Positions 32,226 through 43,992 of a stretch of 64,000 nt of DNA are shown piece by piece. Source of the DNA: Phaeoceros laevis. Taxonomy: Eukaryota; Anthocerotophyta; Anthocerotopsida; Notothyladales. Numbering within the stretch: the first letter of the stretch is position 1; each line of letters begins with the position of its first letter. Where the stretch lies: assembly GCA_049999765.1 (NCBI GenBank), contig JBNGIQ010009519.1, positions 124,001-188,000 of the forward strand. Reading direction: 5' to 3'. A program made the translations under genes and the position numbers. The notes under the pieces are model-generated. The model saw only the letters and a list, made by a program, of their open reading frames with translations, searched no databases and was not told the DNA's origin.

Positions 32226-33914
32226 ATGGAAACACTTCAGATTGGGGAGGGAGGCAACAAATCCGAGTCGACAGAGTTCGACCAGTACGCCACGAACTTG
32301 AGCTCCATTCAAGCGGCGAGGAGGCGGATCGAGGCATATTCGCGCACGACGCCTGTACTCACCTCCTCTTCGCTGGATGGCCTTGCAGGTCGGCATCTCT
32401 ACTTCAAGTGTGAAATATTCCAGAAGGGGTGGGTATATCTTCCTCTATAGCATATGCTTTAGCCTATAGTATGGGCTTCACCCCGGATCGTGACGTTAGT
32501 TGCTGACACTGCAGGGGGGCATTCAAGTTCAGAGGTGCTTGCAACGCGATTTTCTCGCTTGAGGAGGATGTTGCCAAGAAAGGAGTTGTGACACACAGCA
32601 GGTAATGTTGCTCCCGCTGTGGATGCGTTACAATTCTGTTACATCTATACCATCTAATCAAGCGTGTAAATCTGCTGCTTTAGTGGTAATCATGCAGCAG
32701 CAGTTGCCCTGGCTGCACAGTTGCGGGGAATTCCTGCTCACATTGTGATACCCCAGAATGCCCCAGGCTGTAAAGTCGAGAATGTGCGAAGATATGGCGG
32801 ACAAGTTATCTTCTGTGAACCCAGCCTTCAGGGAAGGGAAGTTGAAGCTTGCAAGATCCAAAAGGAAACAGGAGGTGTCATCATCCATCCTTTCAACGAT
32901 GGCAGAGTAATCAGGTCGGCTTTGTTAAGACGGAATCCATTTCCATGGCTGGTTCATTGCTGTTGCACCATGTGCTTGCGACAGGATGCTGCATTTTCTG
33001 CATACCGCTCCAGAGAATTGTCTTCCCAACTTGCAAGTTGGGAGAACGGTATTTATGTCAGCTGTATATGTTTCCCTAGCAGTGGCCAAGGAACGGTTGC
33101 ACTTGAGTTTCTGGAGCAGGTGCCTCAGCTGGATGCTATTATTGCGCCCATCAGTGGTGAGGGATCACATGCTTCCGTCTATGTGTGAAAGGATTGGCCG
33201 ATGCTGCATAGTTCCCAAGTAATCCCAACTTCCCACCAGAAGGGACCAACAGCGATCACGGCTGGAAATCCTTCCCTGGCTTCGTCTTGTGATTGCATCC
33301 TTCTGATCTGCATGCCAACAGTAAAATTTTGATGCTGACACATACCAAGCTTGATTGACTGGTTTCTAGTTGGAATTACGATATGCAGGAGGTGGTTTGA
33401 TATCCGGAATTGCAGTAGGAGCTAAGTTTTTAAAACCAGGAATACGAATATTTGCCGCAGAGCCTACAGGTGCTGACGATGCAGCACAATCGAAAGCTGC
33501 AGGGACGATGATCCAGACGCCAGCCACAACCATCGCAGATGGTCTTCGTGCATCCTTGGGGGACCTGACCTGGTATATGTCTCGTCTGAAAACATTCATA
33601 AACGTGGTTTTTTTTTGCTTGTATGAACTTTAACGTTTTTGCTCTTTCCGTGATGAAGGCCGATAGTGCGAGATATGGTAGACGACATTCTTGTTGTAGA
33701 CGACAAGGACATTGTAAAGGCTATGCTGATGTGCTATGAGAGGCTGAAGGTAGTGGTTGAGCCAAGCGGAGCCATTGGCTTGGCAGCAGTTTTTTCCAAG
33801 CAATTTGGGAAGTATTCGGACTGTGTCAACGTTGGTATCGTACTGTCTGGGGGTAACATCGACCTGACATCACTACGCGAGGCGATGTTAGATGCAGTAG
33901 AAAAGGTGAAGTAG
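32226..33914 (+). CDS. SR: serine racemase (PLP-dependent)
   Basis: Six exons, 32226-32428, 32515-32601, 32684-32914, 33083-33156, 33389-33572, 33659-33914; 344 aa, all GT-AG and in frame. Fold-type II PLP enzyme. FQKGGAFKFRGACNAIFSL holds the Schiff-base Lys (about residue 72), VTHSSGNHAAAVALAAQLRG the substrate loop, VIPQNAPGCKVENVRRYGG follows, SGGGLISGIAVGAKFLKPG across an exon junction is the phosphate-binding glycine loop, and AAEPTGADDAAQSKAAG, NTIADGLRASLGDLTW-like and VLSGGNIDL complete the set. The GADDA and VEPSGAIGLAA strings fit plant serine racemase better than threonine deaminase, and there is no ACT regulatory domain. Family knowledge: it interconverts L- and D-serine and can also dehydrate serine; in moss, D-serine made by it acts on glutamate-receptor-like channels. 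It is probably cytosolic, as no leader is seen. Confidence 0.93.
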
Positions 33915-34599
33915 CAACGCTTTTTGCAACCTTTTTCGACCAATAATATGCTCTGAAGTACTGAAAGCTTGCAATAACTGCAACGAAATTAGTAACCTTT
34001 TACGACGAACAATATGCTTGAAGAGTCCTGGAGCTTCGAAGTTGCAACCGTTGCAATCCGTAGTGACTTTCAGGATGCAACCTTCCATTTCATTTGATAG
34101 CCCAGTGTTTTAAGTCTTTTTGGTCAGAAGCCAGCTCTATTTCGAACGTGTTACGCTGAATGATCATTTATACGCAGAAGCCTACGAGAAGCTAGACCGA
34201 CTTTGAACATAATAGTGAGAACACTTGAAGACAGCTTTTTCTCTCCCTGCGAAGTCATCAAGGCAACTCTACTCGGTTCATATGACCCGGGAACAAGACA
34301 TGTCAAGGTTCCGAAACGACTGATCCACACCGTCCCAAACAGAACCAGAAACTCATGGCCAGGCGCTGCACCTCCGGAAGTAACTTGGTCTCAAGGGCAA
34401 TGGACCTCCATTCACCCTTCTAGTAACCGGGTAAACGCTAGCGTGTATCCAGCCCACATCTGTCCGTGTAGTGACTGACCAGTGAGGTATGTTACAATGA
34501 GCCTATCACCTCTGGCCCAACTTGCTGCACATCGCTGGCACCTAAAAGTAGCAAGTGCCTGCATCAGATCTTCAAAAACGCACCATGCAGCTCAATTGA
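33915..34599. other. intergenic between two convergent 3' ends
   Basis: It contains two related copies of CAATAATATGCT / CAATATGCTTGAAG-type wording (about 33940-34050) and no ORF of note. Confidence 0.5.
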
Positions 34600-36522
34600 T
34601 CAAGCAGTGGGCCTCCTCCGACCCGCACCATTGGCAACAACATTTCTCCTCCGGTTCTGCTCCGTGGCATTGAAAGTGACCACCTGCTGGGCACCATTGC
34701 GCCGCTCCTTCAGACTTGCAAACCGGGAATCCAATGTCCTTGGTTTCTGGGCGACAGGATCAACGTAGTCCACTTCCATCTGTGAAACCACACACACATG
34801 AGTCAACAGCTGTAATCCTCCATACAGGAGCCTCCCAGCCCCTTGAACACATCCTCAGTGTTCAAGAGATGATGTGAGCTTGTGCAGTAAGAGGCTCTGC
34901 TCGTGTGCAGAAGGAAGACAATAAACTTCATAGAAATAGGTGGCTCCAGTCTTTACAGCATTGTTATTTCCCACCCAGCCAGTGGCTTGTTCAACCTGAC
35001 GTGTGATGCCCACATTGGCATTGCGCCTCCAAAAAGGTGGAGCTGGCCTTCGCACATTCCTGCACCAACGAAAAACAATAAAGAGCCATTTTTCCACCTG
35101 AACACCCACACCAGATGTCATGACCACGAGGGTGGGGAGCCCCCAAGCACTAGTACCCACAAGGTAAAAGAGAGCATACCACTTTTGCTTGGCCTGCAAA
35201 AGCAATGTCCCTACCTTTGGTACTGCATGAAGCCCCCTACCTCTGATGCGTCCATGTAAAGAATAAATGAGTAATTAAGTGAGCTAGAGAGAGTGGAACT
35301 TCATGATGAGCTAATCGGAAGGTTGCAGAGTGACAATTCCAACGATACATGAGCTGAACATCCCCTGAAGCTTTTCCGGTTGCATATGAAGAGCATGACC
35401 CATCTACTGTCAATAAGGAATTGATTTGCCGCACCAGAACCCTGGAAGGAAGAACAGCACCAGCTGGCTCTCTCCCAAGTTTCTTTTTTCTTCCCTTCAT
35501 ATTTGGCAGTAAGGGCAGCCACGAGCAATAGGGGAACAAGTCCTCAATAAAAGACCAAACCACACATGCCAGGAGTCATAGAGCCGGAGGATGTGTTTTG
35601 ATATGCAGAGCCACGTTTGCACCCAACCACTCACTTGCTGCTGTCATTGACGACAGATATCCTCATGTTGCCGGCAACTCCAGTAGAGTTGGGTCCCTTC
35701 TTAAACCCAGGGCCACCACGCCTGATGCCAATATTGTTCCTTGGAGCATCGCTGCAAAAAGCCGTAACAGATATAAACGAGGCAAGCTCCGTCTAACTAT
35801 GCCAGGCAGAAAACTATTTCTCTACTAACTAGATAGAAAACTGGGAGCTTACCTGGTCCTCACCCACTGCTTGGTTCTATTTGCCACAGGAGCAGTAAAT
35901 GCCCTCCGGCTGGCTGCCTGGGTGGCTGGAAAAGAGGCAGCACCATTCCGGGCCCTTGCCTCTGCAAATTTACCCTGCAACAAAACCAAGGAGATGGATT
36001 GTCAGCAATCCTCAACTCTCCTAGCTGGTATTACTCAAAATTTGATGGCCACGGAGTAGGAGGCAGACCTGTCGAATGGATGAAGCTCGGGCAGCAACTG
36101 ATCTCTGAATAGCTGCCTTTGCAGCACCATTGTTCTGGTTCCTGTTCCTATTGCGAATCTGGTCATAAGGGATCACCACCAAATCAGCTATTGGTCAGAC
36201 ATAGTCCAAAACTAGTATTTAATGGAGCACAAATACCACGAACTACTGACAGGACATACACAGCCTCGACAATAGAGCCCGCATTACTCACCGGAACACG
36301 CGGCTTCTTAGGGTTCGTCTTGGTAAGCCTAATAATGTCATCTGCAGGGCACATCACGCGGCGTTAGGTGACAATCACAAACCGATCACCTGCCAATAGA
36401 ACCACAAGGCACCGACTAAAAACATGTTGTTCCTACTCACCAAGCGTCATATCCATCTTCTTCTCCGTGGTGCCCATCTGGAAGTCCATGTTCGCTGGGG
36501 CAGTGAACGATGTGTAGGCCAT
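34600..36522 (-). CDS. UAP56-binding mRNA-export adaptor (UIEF/UIF or ALY-related)
   Basis: Seven exons (5' to 3'): 36441-36522, 36292-36341, 36069-36158, 35853-35974, 35635-35751, 34996-35059, 34600-34779; 234 aa, every junction in phase. The N-terminal MDMTLDDIIRLTKTN spans exons 1-2 and is the canonical UAP56-binding motif of ALYREF/UIF proteins. The middle is basic and Arg/Ala/Asn-rich (RNRNRNQNNGAAKAAIQRS, then GIRRGGPGFKKGP), suiting RNA binding. The end has QKPRTLDSRFASLKERR, resembling the second, C-terminal UAP56-binding motif, then RRRNVVANGAGRRRP. There is no RRM, which separates it from ALY proper and favours UIEF-type export factors. Expected role: nuclear, bridging mRNA to the TREX helicase UAP56. 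The assignment rests on motifs only. Confidence 0.75.
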
Positions 36523-37487
36523 AGTGGCGGTGGGTGCGATACGCAGGGCTCAGCAAACGGGCCTGCTCCAGCACTCACACACTTCGAAGGAAACCCAGGC
36601 TGCTACAAAGAACACCGAAGCAGCGGCTTTCAGCAAAGACTCCCGTCCAACTCCACCCGAGTCACAATTCAAAAAACCTTAGCCAGCCGCAACCTATCCC
36701 AGCTTCCAACAACGCTGTCAACACCTCTGCTTAACAACTACTCTTGCTCTGTGCTACCCCAGCCGCCAGTCCAGTTCCAAGACGGCGGCAGCAGCACCAA
36801 GCGCTGAAAGATGGCTACGGCTTTAAAGCTCCGACAAAATCTAGGACCTCTAGCGTCATGTGCAACTGACGCAACACATGCAAACCACGATGTGTGTAGT
36901 CGAGTCAGAAACCTGTCCCACCGAAACCCTACAACAAACAGCGCCTCTGCTGCGCTCCTGCAACTTCTCTCAAATCCAAGGGCTCAGCACGATGGAAGCC
37001 CTTCTTCTCCCTAGCGATCAACAACGGCAGACTTGAGGCGCCGCGACGAACCAGTACCAGCGCTTGTTAAGCAGCAACCCCGGGGCAAGAGTGGCTGTGA
37101 TCGCTCATATATAGAGCGAGATGGTACAGATATCGGTGGCGTGTGGAGGAGGAAAGAGACGAAGGAGTCGTCAAGCTGTCTAGAACCGCGTTCCGGTTTT
37201 AAGCCGCGGCCCTAGATAAAAGCTGACAGTTCCAGCCCTAGTTCGGTAACTTCGGTTTCGTAACATACAATCAGAATCCGATGCCCGAAATAAGTAACAA
37301 CATCAATTAAAAGCGGCCGCTTGTAAAAGCGCGTTCCGGCTTCATCCAACCACGGGAATCGAAACACATCCCGAAAGTGCGTCGCGTCACGACTCACACA
37401 AGGGACCTTTGAGATGCCATCACTTGTAGACATCCTCAAGAATCCTCAAGAACTTCTACGTATGAATTTAGCAATGGAAGGTCGTTA
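36523..37487. other. divergent intergenic region
   Basis: It lies between the export adaptor (minus) and the CCA enzyme (plus). No gene is supported; short ORFs on the plus strand are not conserved-looking. 37331-37390 has a GGGAATCGAAAC word resembling the SINE B-box region, too weak to call. Confidence 0.4.
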
Positions 37488-40400
37488 ATGGCACTTGCTC
37501 TGTCCCTCGCATGGGCAGTATCCTCCGGCTTTCCTCTCTGGTCTTTCCGACCGTGTCACCGAGGCCGCATTCGCCTTTTCGCGCTGTCTTTGGCCACCGT
37601 AGGATCTCCCCACCTCCGGCGGGATAAAGAAGCTAGAGCTTCTGAGACTAGGTGTTCTCGACCCTGTGAAAGAGGTCTCTCCTATAGAAAGCACACGAGG
37701 ATCCGGGCAGCAAGAATCTCTGGTCCGAGGGTTCAAGAGATGGTGCAGCTGACGGACAAAGAGCGCCTCATCTTCGACAAGCTGTTGGCGACGCTGCAGC
37801 ATAACCAGCTGGACACGCAGCTGCGTGTGGCAGGCGGATGGGTTCGCGACAAGGTTGGTGAATACCCTAGGAATTGCAACTCGCATGGTACCATGGATGC
37901 TTCCTGCTTACCTCTGGGTCTATCTGGTGTCAGCTTTTGGGAAAAAATTCCACGGATATCGATATTGCTTTGGACAACATGTTGGGAAGCCATTTTTGTC
38001 AGAAGGTCAACGAGTATCTTCAGAGTATAGGCGAAGAACAACGTGAATACACTGTGATCAAGAGGTGAGCCAATAGTTCTCATGTATTTGATTCGACCAG
38101 CTTGCCCATTGTGTGGCTGGTTGGAGATACTCATGCATTCACTCCGACCTGGTTGCAGCAATCCTGAGCAGTCGAAGCATCTGGAGGCTGCCCATATGCG
38201 ACTCCATGGAGTTGCTATCGACTTTGTGAACTTGCGGTCTGAGAGCTATTCGGATGAGAGCCGCATCCCAACCATGGTACGTAGCATCTAATGGTGTGTG
38301 ACGTTCTACGTCGTTAGGGTAGACTTAAGAAACAAGGACCCCTTCGAGCTAAGCTACCTGAGGTTATGGTGCAGGCATTTGGGACTCCAGAAGAAGATGC
38401 GTTTCGCCGAGATTTGACGATAAACAGGTGGACATGAGTTCTGAGTGCGTGCGATGGTTTACATTCTTTTAAGTAATGCAATTTCCTGCATGGGAGGTGG
38501 TTTTGGCCTGTACGGACGGGGTAGAGCTCAACTGAATGCACGCTAATTGCTTGATCGTGTCACAGTCTTTTCTACAACATCAATACTGGCTTAGTTGAGG
38601 ACCTCACAAAACGGGGTAGGAAATGGGGTTCCTTGGTCAGTGTGCTCTCAATTCTCATGTCTGCTAGCAGCTCGGTGTCATCAAAATCTTTATAAAAGCT
38701 TCCATTTTCAGGGATCCAAGACCTGAAGGATAGAGTTATAGCTACTCCGCTGCCTCCTCTGTCCACCTTTTTGGACGATCCGCTGCGTGTTTTACGAGCT
38801 GTGCGTTTCGGTAACTATCCAGATCTGGTTGATGTCTGAGGGTCCAGATAGTGACTTGGTTATCTCGTTGACAGTGCTCTTTTCTCTATGATTGCAGTAA
38901 GCGGACTATTTGTGCTGCAAATGCCGTTATTGTTTACCCGTGTCTCCCTGTTGGATGTAGGAGCACGTTTTGACTACCAGTTGACAGAGGAGCTAAAGAA
39001 GGCTGCAGCATCGGAAGATGTGAAACTTGCGCTGAGCAACAAAGTTAGTAAAGAACGGATTGGCACTGAGGTACGAATTTTCTCCCGGTAGGATGAATGA
39101 ATTTTGGTAGTCTAATGGTCCACAACAGATCTAACAAATAGATCCGCACAGATTGACCTCATGTTGAAGGGAAGCCGCCCTGTCCAAGCCATGCGTCAGC
39201 TGGCAGAATTGCAACTTTTCCCTTGTATATTCAGTGTGCCACTGAAAACAGAACCTTTGATCAGTGAAGATTTTGGGAGGTGTTGTTGTCTAACTTTCCG
39301 TTGTTTTGTCTTCATTTCTGGTAGCCAGTTCATGACTTCGCTACTAGCTTTTGAACTTCGTTGACTGACAATTTGTTTTGCTGATACCTTTGCCAGGGTC
39401 TGTGTTGACCATTTGGAAGAATTGTCTCAAGTCCTGAAGGCTTTTGGCTCGTCTAAACTGAATGTGAGTACAGCTTCTTGCACGCAAATCATGAAGCAGC
39501 AGGATGCTGCATAGTGACTGTCCTCTCCGCAGTGCCCATCACATGATGAACATGTGGTTTGAAGGGTTCTTCTGTACACATCTATTGATTCTTTTGTTGC
39601 CCTGTCAAATGCAGTCTCTCCAGCAAAGAATATGTTACCTCAGTGGGTTGCTATTTCCCTTTCGACAGATTGTGTCACGTGGTACGAAAGGCAAGTCGGT
39701 AAGTCTGAGACACGTCTCTGTAGTTCACTGTAGTATTGTTCTTCTGTCATGGGCATATTGTTAACATTAACATTGCTCTTTACAGATCCCATTATCTACA
39801 ATCATAATCAGAGAGTCATTGAAGTTGAAGGCGAAGGATGCTGACGAGGTATGTGGCTAATGAGCATGTTTGGCTGTTATCAGTTAGAGCACTGGGCAAC
39901 AGAGTTCACTCCTAATCAGGATTCTCGATGTCCAGGTTATTGCGTTGCACACTGCAGCTGAAGGGTTTCAGAGTATTGTCCATCTGCTCTGTAGAGAACA
40001 AGAAAGCAATGCCCTGGCAAATCACAAGGAATCTGATGTCCCTATTCCTGCTTTGAAACGCATAAAAGCTGGTCAATCTTCATTCCTCTACTATTTTGTC
40101 AAGTGCAGACTTTCTTGTGCAAAACTCTGGCAGTTCTTGGGTTCCTGCTTTGTTTTCCCAGAACTTTAAGTACATGTGACACAAAGGCATGGGTCATTAT
40201 TCAAATGTCCTTGAAAGTCGTGAGGGCAATGTTTTTGAGTTCTGTGGCTACTTTTGCTATATATCCTCTGCAGGTTTGCTTTTGAAAGAAATAAAGGAGT
40301 TGTGGCGAGCTGCACTGGTGCTCTCAGCATTGTTGTACAATGGTCCAAATGTTGACAACTTGGATCATGTGAGCGTGCTAGTCCCAGAGGGGCGTGAAGC

Positions 40401-40836
40401 CAGGGTGCAGCGATGTCTTGATATGGAGCGAATGATTCTAGACATGGGTAAGTAACTGAATACTCTATGTGACAAAAATTCGACATCAGTTGTATAATGA
40501 GGTCTTTCCACACATGCCTTTTCAGCTGATTGCCGGGCGTTGGACAGGTTTGGACAATGTATGGCAAGTGAAGCCGGTTCTTGATGGAAGAGAGATTATG
40601 AAGCTGCTTGGTTTGAAAACAGGTGGCCCACAAGTGAAGCAATGGGTATGGAACTAGAACTCTGTTGCGACTCTTGCTGCTACAAGGGTGTACTGTTTGC
40701 TGTGTCTCATCAGCTTTGTTTGTTGGCACAGACGGACAGGGTGGTTAAATGGCAGCTCGCCAACCCTGATGGCACCCCAGAGGATTGCAGGGACTGGTTT
40801 CACGAGGAGAATTCAAAGCGGCTCAGGGTCCAGTGA
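37488..40836 (+). CDS. CCA-adding tRNA nucleotidyltransferase, 15 exons
   Basis: Exons: 37488-37853, 37934-38064, 38159-38276, 38375-38427, 38566-38615, 38712-38810, 38961-39070, 39152-39279, 39397-39463, 39615-39698, 39786-39848, 39936-40071, 40274-40447, 40548-40645, 40732-40836; 593 aa, in frame throughout. Class II features: RVAGGWVRDKLLGKNSTDID with the two catalytic Asp completed by IALDN, HGVAIDFVNLR, AFRRDLTINS, FYNINTGLVEDLT, DDPLRVLRAVRFGARF (template-forming neck), and the family's long helical C-terminal body (KERIGTEIDLML, GLDNVWQVKPVLDGREIM, VVKWQLANPDGT). It adds CCA to tRNA 3' ends, needed because the tRNA-Phe in this window encodes none. Residues 1-84 are Arg/Ser-rich and look like an organelle leader; an in-frame Met at 37740 would give a cytosolic form, the dual-start arrangement known for plant CCA enzymes. 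Confidence 0.95.
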
Positions 40837-41281
40837 GAGCACCATTGACAAAAAAGAGTTTTTGGAAAAAACGAGATGTCAATCACCAGTGCATATGCAT
40901 CCTGGATCGAGCTGCTTTTCTCAAGGAATTGCGTGCGTAACATTATACATTCTAAAGATATGTTGCAATGTTGGACTCTTGTTTTTGTCTGCCTCACTCC
41001 TCACTCATTCTGGTGCTTGCAGAGACACAGTGGACTGCAGTTTCATGTGCTCCTCAACCGCAATTTGAAGAGGACAGCTGAACCTCGTGGAGTAGGGTGC
41101 AAATGACAAACTCAGTTTCATCTGCATCAGGTCAGGAACGTGGCATGGGAACCTAGAATGGGAACCTGGAAGGTGGGTTTGTTTTGCTGAAAAGTGAAAA
41201 CTGGTTGGCATTAATGGAGGTACTGGTGCTGGAAGTACTGGTGCTGGACAGGCATGGGGGGAACTGTACGACGGGTTGAAC
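40837..41281. other. 3' intergenic between convergent genes
   Basis: About 445 bp between the stops of the CCA enzyme and the transporter. It probably holds both 3' UTRs. A short tandem repeat GGTACTGGTGCTGGAA / GTACTGGTGCTGGACA lies at about 41219-41252. Confidence 0.6.
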
Positions 41282-43992
41282 CTAGTAGGATTCGTCCGTT
41301 TCGTAATCAGCTTCGACGTCCTCGTTTGGATGTACTTGTACATAGCTGCTCCTTTTCGATTGATGCGGTACAGGTGGGATCGTCAACCCAAGGACGAAGG
41401 CAATAACCTGCAACATAGATGGCTGAATAACCAGTCCTTGATGGAAGACCCACGACTTTAAGGACTAGTCATCGCAAGTAGGATACCATGGCAACTCCTG
41501 AACTGATGATGCTGAAGCCGGGGCAGTGGAATGGTGCTTTGTCTGACAAGAAGAGAGCTGCGTGTACCACCATGGTTTAAGTCCCAGATCCTAGTAACTC
41601 CAAAAACTTCAAACGTGGTTCCTTGACTGGTTACCTGTTAATGGGGTAGTTACAAGCGGTGCCACTATGCTTGCAAACGAACGCACACCAGCGACGAACC
41701 CCTGCAACTTGCCCTGCAGCATGCCCTAGCTGGTAAGATTTCCTGCCCGGGTTAAGTATGGTTCTTTCTTATAACTGATGGTGGTGTTGGATACCTGCTC
41801 ATCGGGGACTGCTGCTTTCGAAACGATGCTTCCAATCTAAGTCGCAGCCAAACGTACAGACATTCAGAATTCACGAGATAGAGAATGTCTTCCTTGTCAG
41901 AAAGCTGTGCCAGAGTTGCACGGGAAACTTACGCTTGGGAACACGAATACAAAGAGCACTCCAGTCAAGGCAGCCGCATACGGAACCTGCAAACCTTACA
42001 AGACCACAACTATGATCATTTTTAGTCTTAGGCTGGAAACAGTGAAAGTCAAGCATGCGGACCCAGGAAGAGTGGCGGCTCGATTACCCAAGGTGACCAA
42101 GCCATGCCATAGAGGAAGGCCTGCACAAGTCGGGTTTATTGTTTTAATTGGTGTTCACAACGCTATCCAAAATAGACCAACTGATCATGATATCTTCCAT
42201 TTCGGTGACATCATATTGAAAATGGACTTACATGCGTGAAGGATGCAAACAGGCCAATGCAAAGAACCTTCCTCTCCCCCAGCAAGTGCACAAGCACTGG
42301 CATTAAGATCATCTGAAAACTTGAAGTTTAAGTACGCGAAGAAAAGTAATGAAACGAGCTACCAGAGCTTCTTAACATAGGTTGATTTACAGACAGGCAG
42401 AAGTACCTGTGAAATGACAGATGCTCCTCCTGCTATGAGCATCAGCTCTGCGAACTGATCTTTTCCAAAATCAAAGGTAGCTTTCAGATAGTACTGCAAA
42501 ACGCCTCGTGTTAGCCTTCCAGAAATAGTAAATTGGACACATTGTGCACAAACATATATCATGTCAACAAGATCACAAGACATTCAAGAAGAAGAAAGCA
42601 CCACCCTACCAAGAGAGATGTCTGCAGGCCAGCTTCTCCAAGGTTGGAGAAAAATGCTACTAATGTGACCTGCATGAGCACCTTGCTGGTGCCAGAACAC
42701 AGATGTTAAGATCATCTGTATAGACCAAACTAGGAAAGAACCTCATTTGTTAGGGCCGCCGCTGTATTCAAGCTGGGTCATGCGGATGACCTGTGCGCAT
42801 GAATTTGCAGCAAGGTCTGACATCCTGACCTGCTTCGTACAAGTTGGGCAGTCTGCTGCACTGATGCTCTGCTCCGCTCAAACATTGGAGCTGATGGTAT
42901 CCATGATGTCTTTGTAACTGGTGGTTCCGGGTTCTCAACAAGAGGTGTAGTTGCACCCGTGCTCGTCAGGAGAGAATTCCTTGGATTTGTCTCCACCAAG
43001 AACACTTTTAAATAAGCAGCAGCAGCGACAGATAATAAGGCTGCAACCTGGTAGGAACTGGTTAGCAGGATTATACAGCACAGTACGCATTTGAAATCGA
43101 AATTGAGTCCACGCCTAGGGCCAGAATACCTGAAAAACATGGTTTTCTCCAAGACCCCTAGCCAGCAGAGTGCCCATCACAAATCCAGTGGACAACGACC
43201 CCATCATAATTCCAAAAGCAGATGCCCTCATCCTTTCCTCGACGGTGTCTGCCTGTCCCCAACTTTGCATCCGTTTGTCAAAAGAATTAGGGAAAGAATA
43301 CTAACAGTCTGTTTTACAAGACACAGGGTTGAAATGTTTACCACATAAGCAAGGGCAAGGCATGTCGTGCTGCCTTCACTAACTACTGCTGCGATGGTTC
43401 GAAGCACGAAGTAGATGTATACAAAGGCTGTGCTCCTGCTGTAAGACAGCACAGCTGTTGTGCCAGCAGCAGTTTGATGAGCAAGTTCCTCAAGGTTTAC
43501 TGATTCTTATAAGCAATGGAAATCCTCAAAACTAGTGGTAGGTTACAATCAAGGTGAAGAAACGCGGTTACCAATAGGAATAATCGATGCCGTGAAAGGG
43601 ACCAGAAGTAGTGGTTTCCGTCCATACTCGTCAGACAGCCCTCCTAGGACCGGTGTAGCAAGCATGGTTCCTATTCCGGCTACCTGCATTGATCAACACG
43701 GTTTGCATAGTCGCTCTGGGGTTCTGGAGACTGTCGAGAGAGAATTGGTGATCCGTGGACTCCTCTATGTCTAGCGGCAGTGGGAACTTACAGCTTGTTG
43801 GAAGCCGGAAAGGAAGATGGCCAAACTACACTTGTTCTGGCCAGGACAGAGGGCTGCTAGCGTCACGTCGATGAGGGCAGGCCAAACCATGACGATGGCC
43901 GTGTAATGGAGAAAAAGAGCCAGCATTAGATGCGCAAGGGGACGCACAACCCCCATTCTTTCCCGCATGCCGACCATGGCCGACTGCCTCAT
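41282..43992 (-). CDS. MFSD14/HIAT1-type major facilitator transporter, 15 exons
   Basis: Exons (5' to 3'): 43792-43992, 43572-43683, 43342-43454, 43130-43252, 42830-43047, 42742-42772, 42610-42669, 42407-42493, 42232-42312, 42088-42120, 41933-41986, 41795-41836, 41635-41713, 41487-41557, 41282-41407; 476 aa, all in phase. Family landmarks: ALCPGQNKCSLAIFLSG, LGGLSDEYGRKPLLLVP (MFS motif A), FVYIYFVLRTIAAVVSEGS, ADTVEERMRASAFG, VFLVET, VTLVAFFSNLGEAGLQTSLL, YYLKATFDFGKDQFAELML, GKLQGFVAGVRSFASIVAPL, and an acidic cytosolic tail. These match the plant tetracycline-resistance/HIAT1-like group. Twelve membrane spans are expected; the substrate is not established for plants. The weakest junction is exon 5 to 6, a 57-bp intron (42773-42829). 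Confidence 0.88.

Noticed and set aside
32226-33914. Threonine dehydratase (biosynthetic) as the identity
   Set aside because: No C-terminal ACT domains, about 344 aa, and serine-racemase-type strings throughout.
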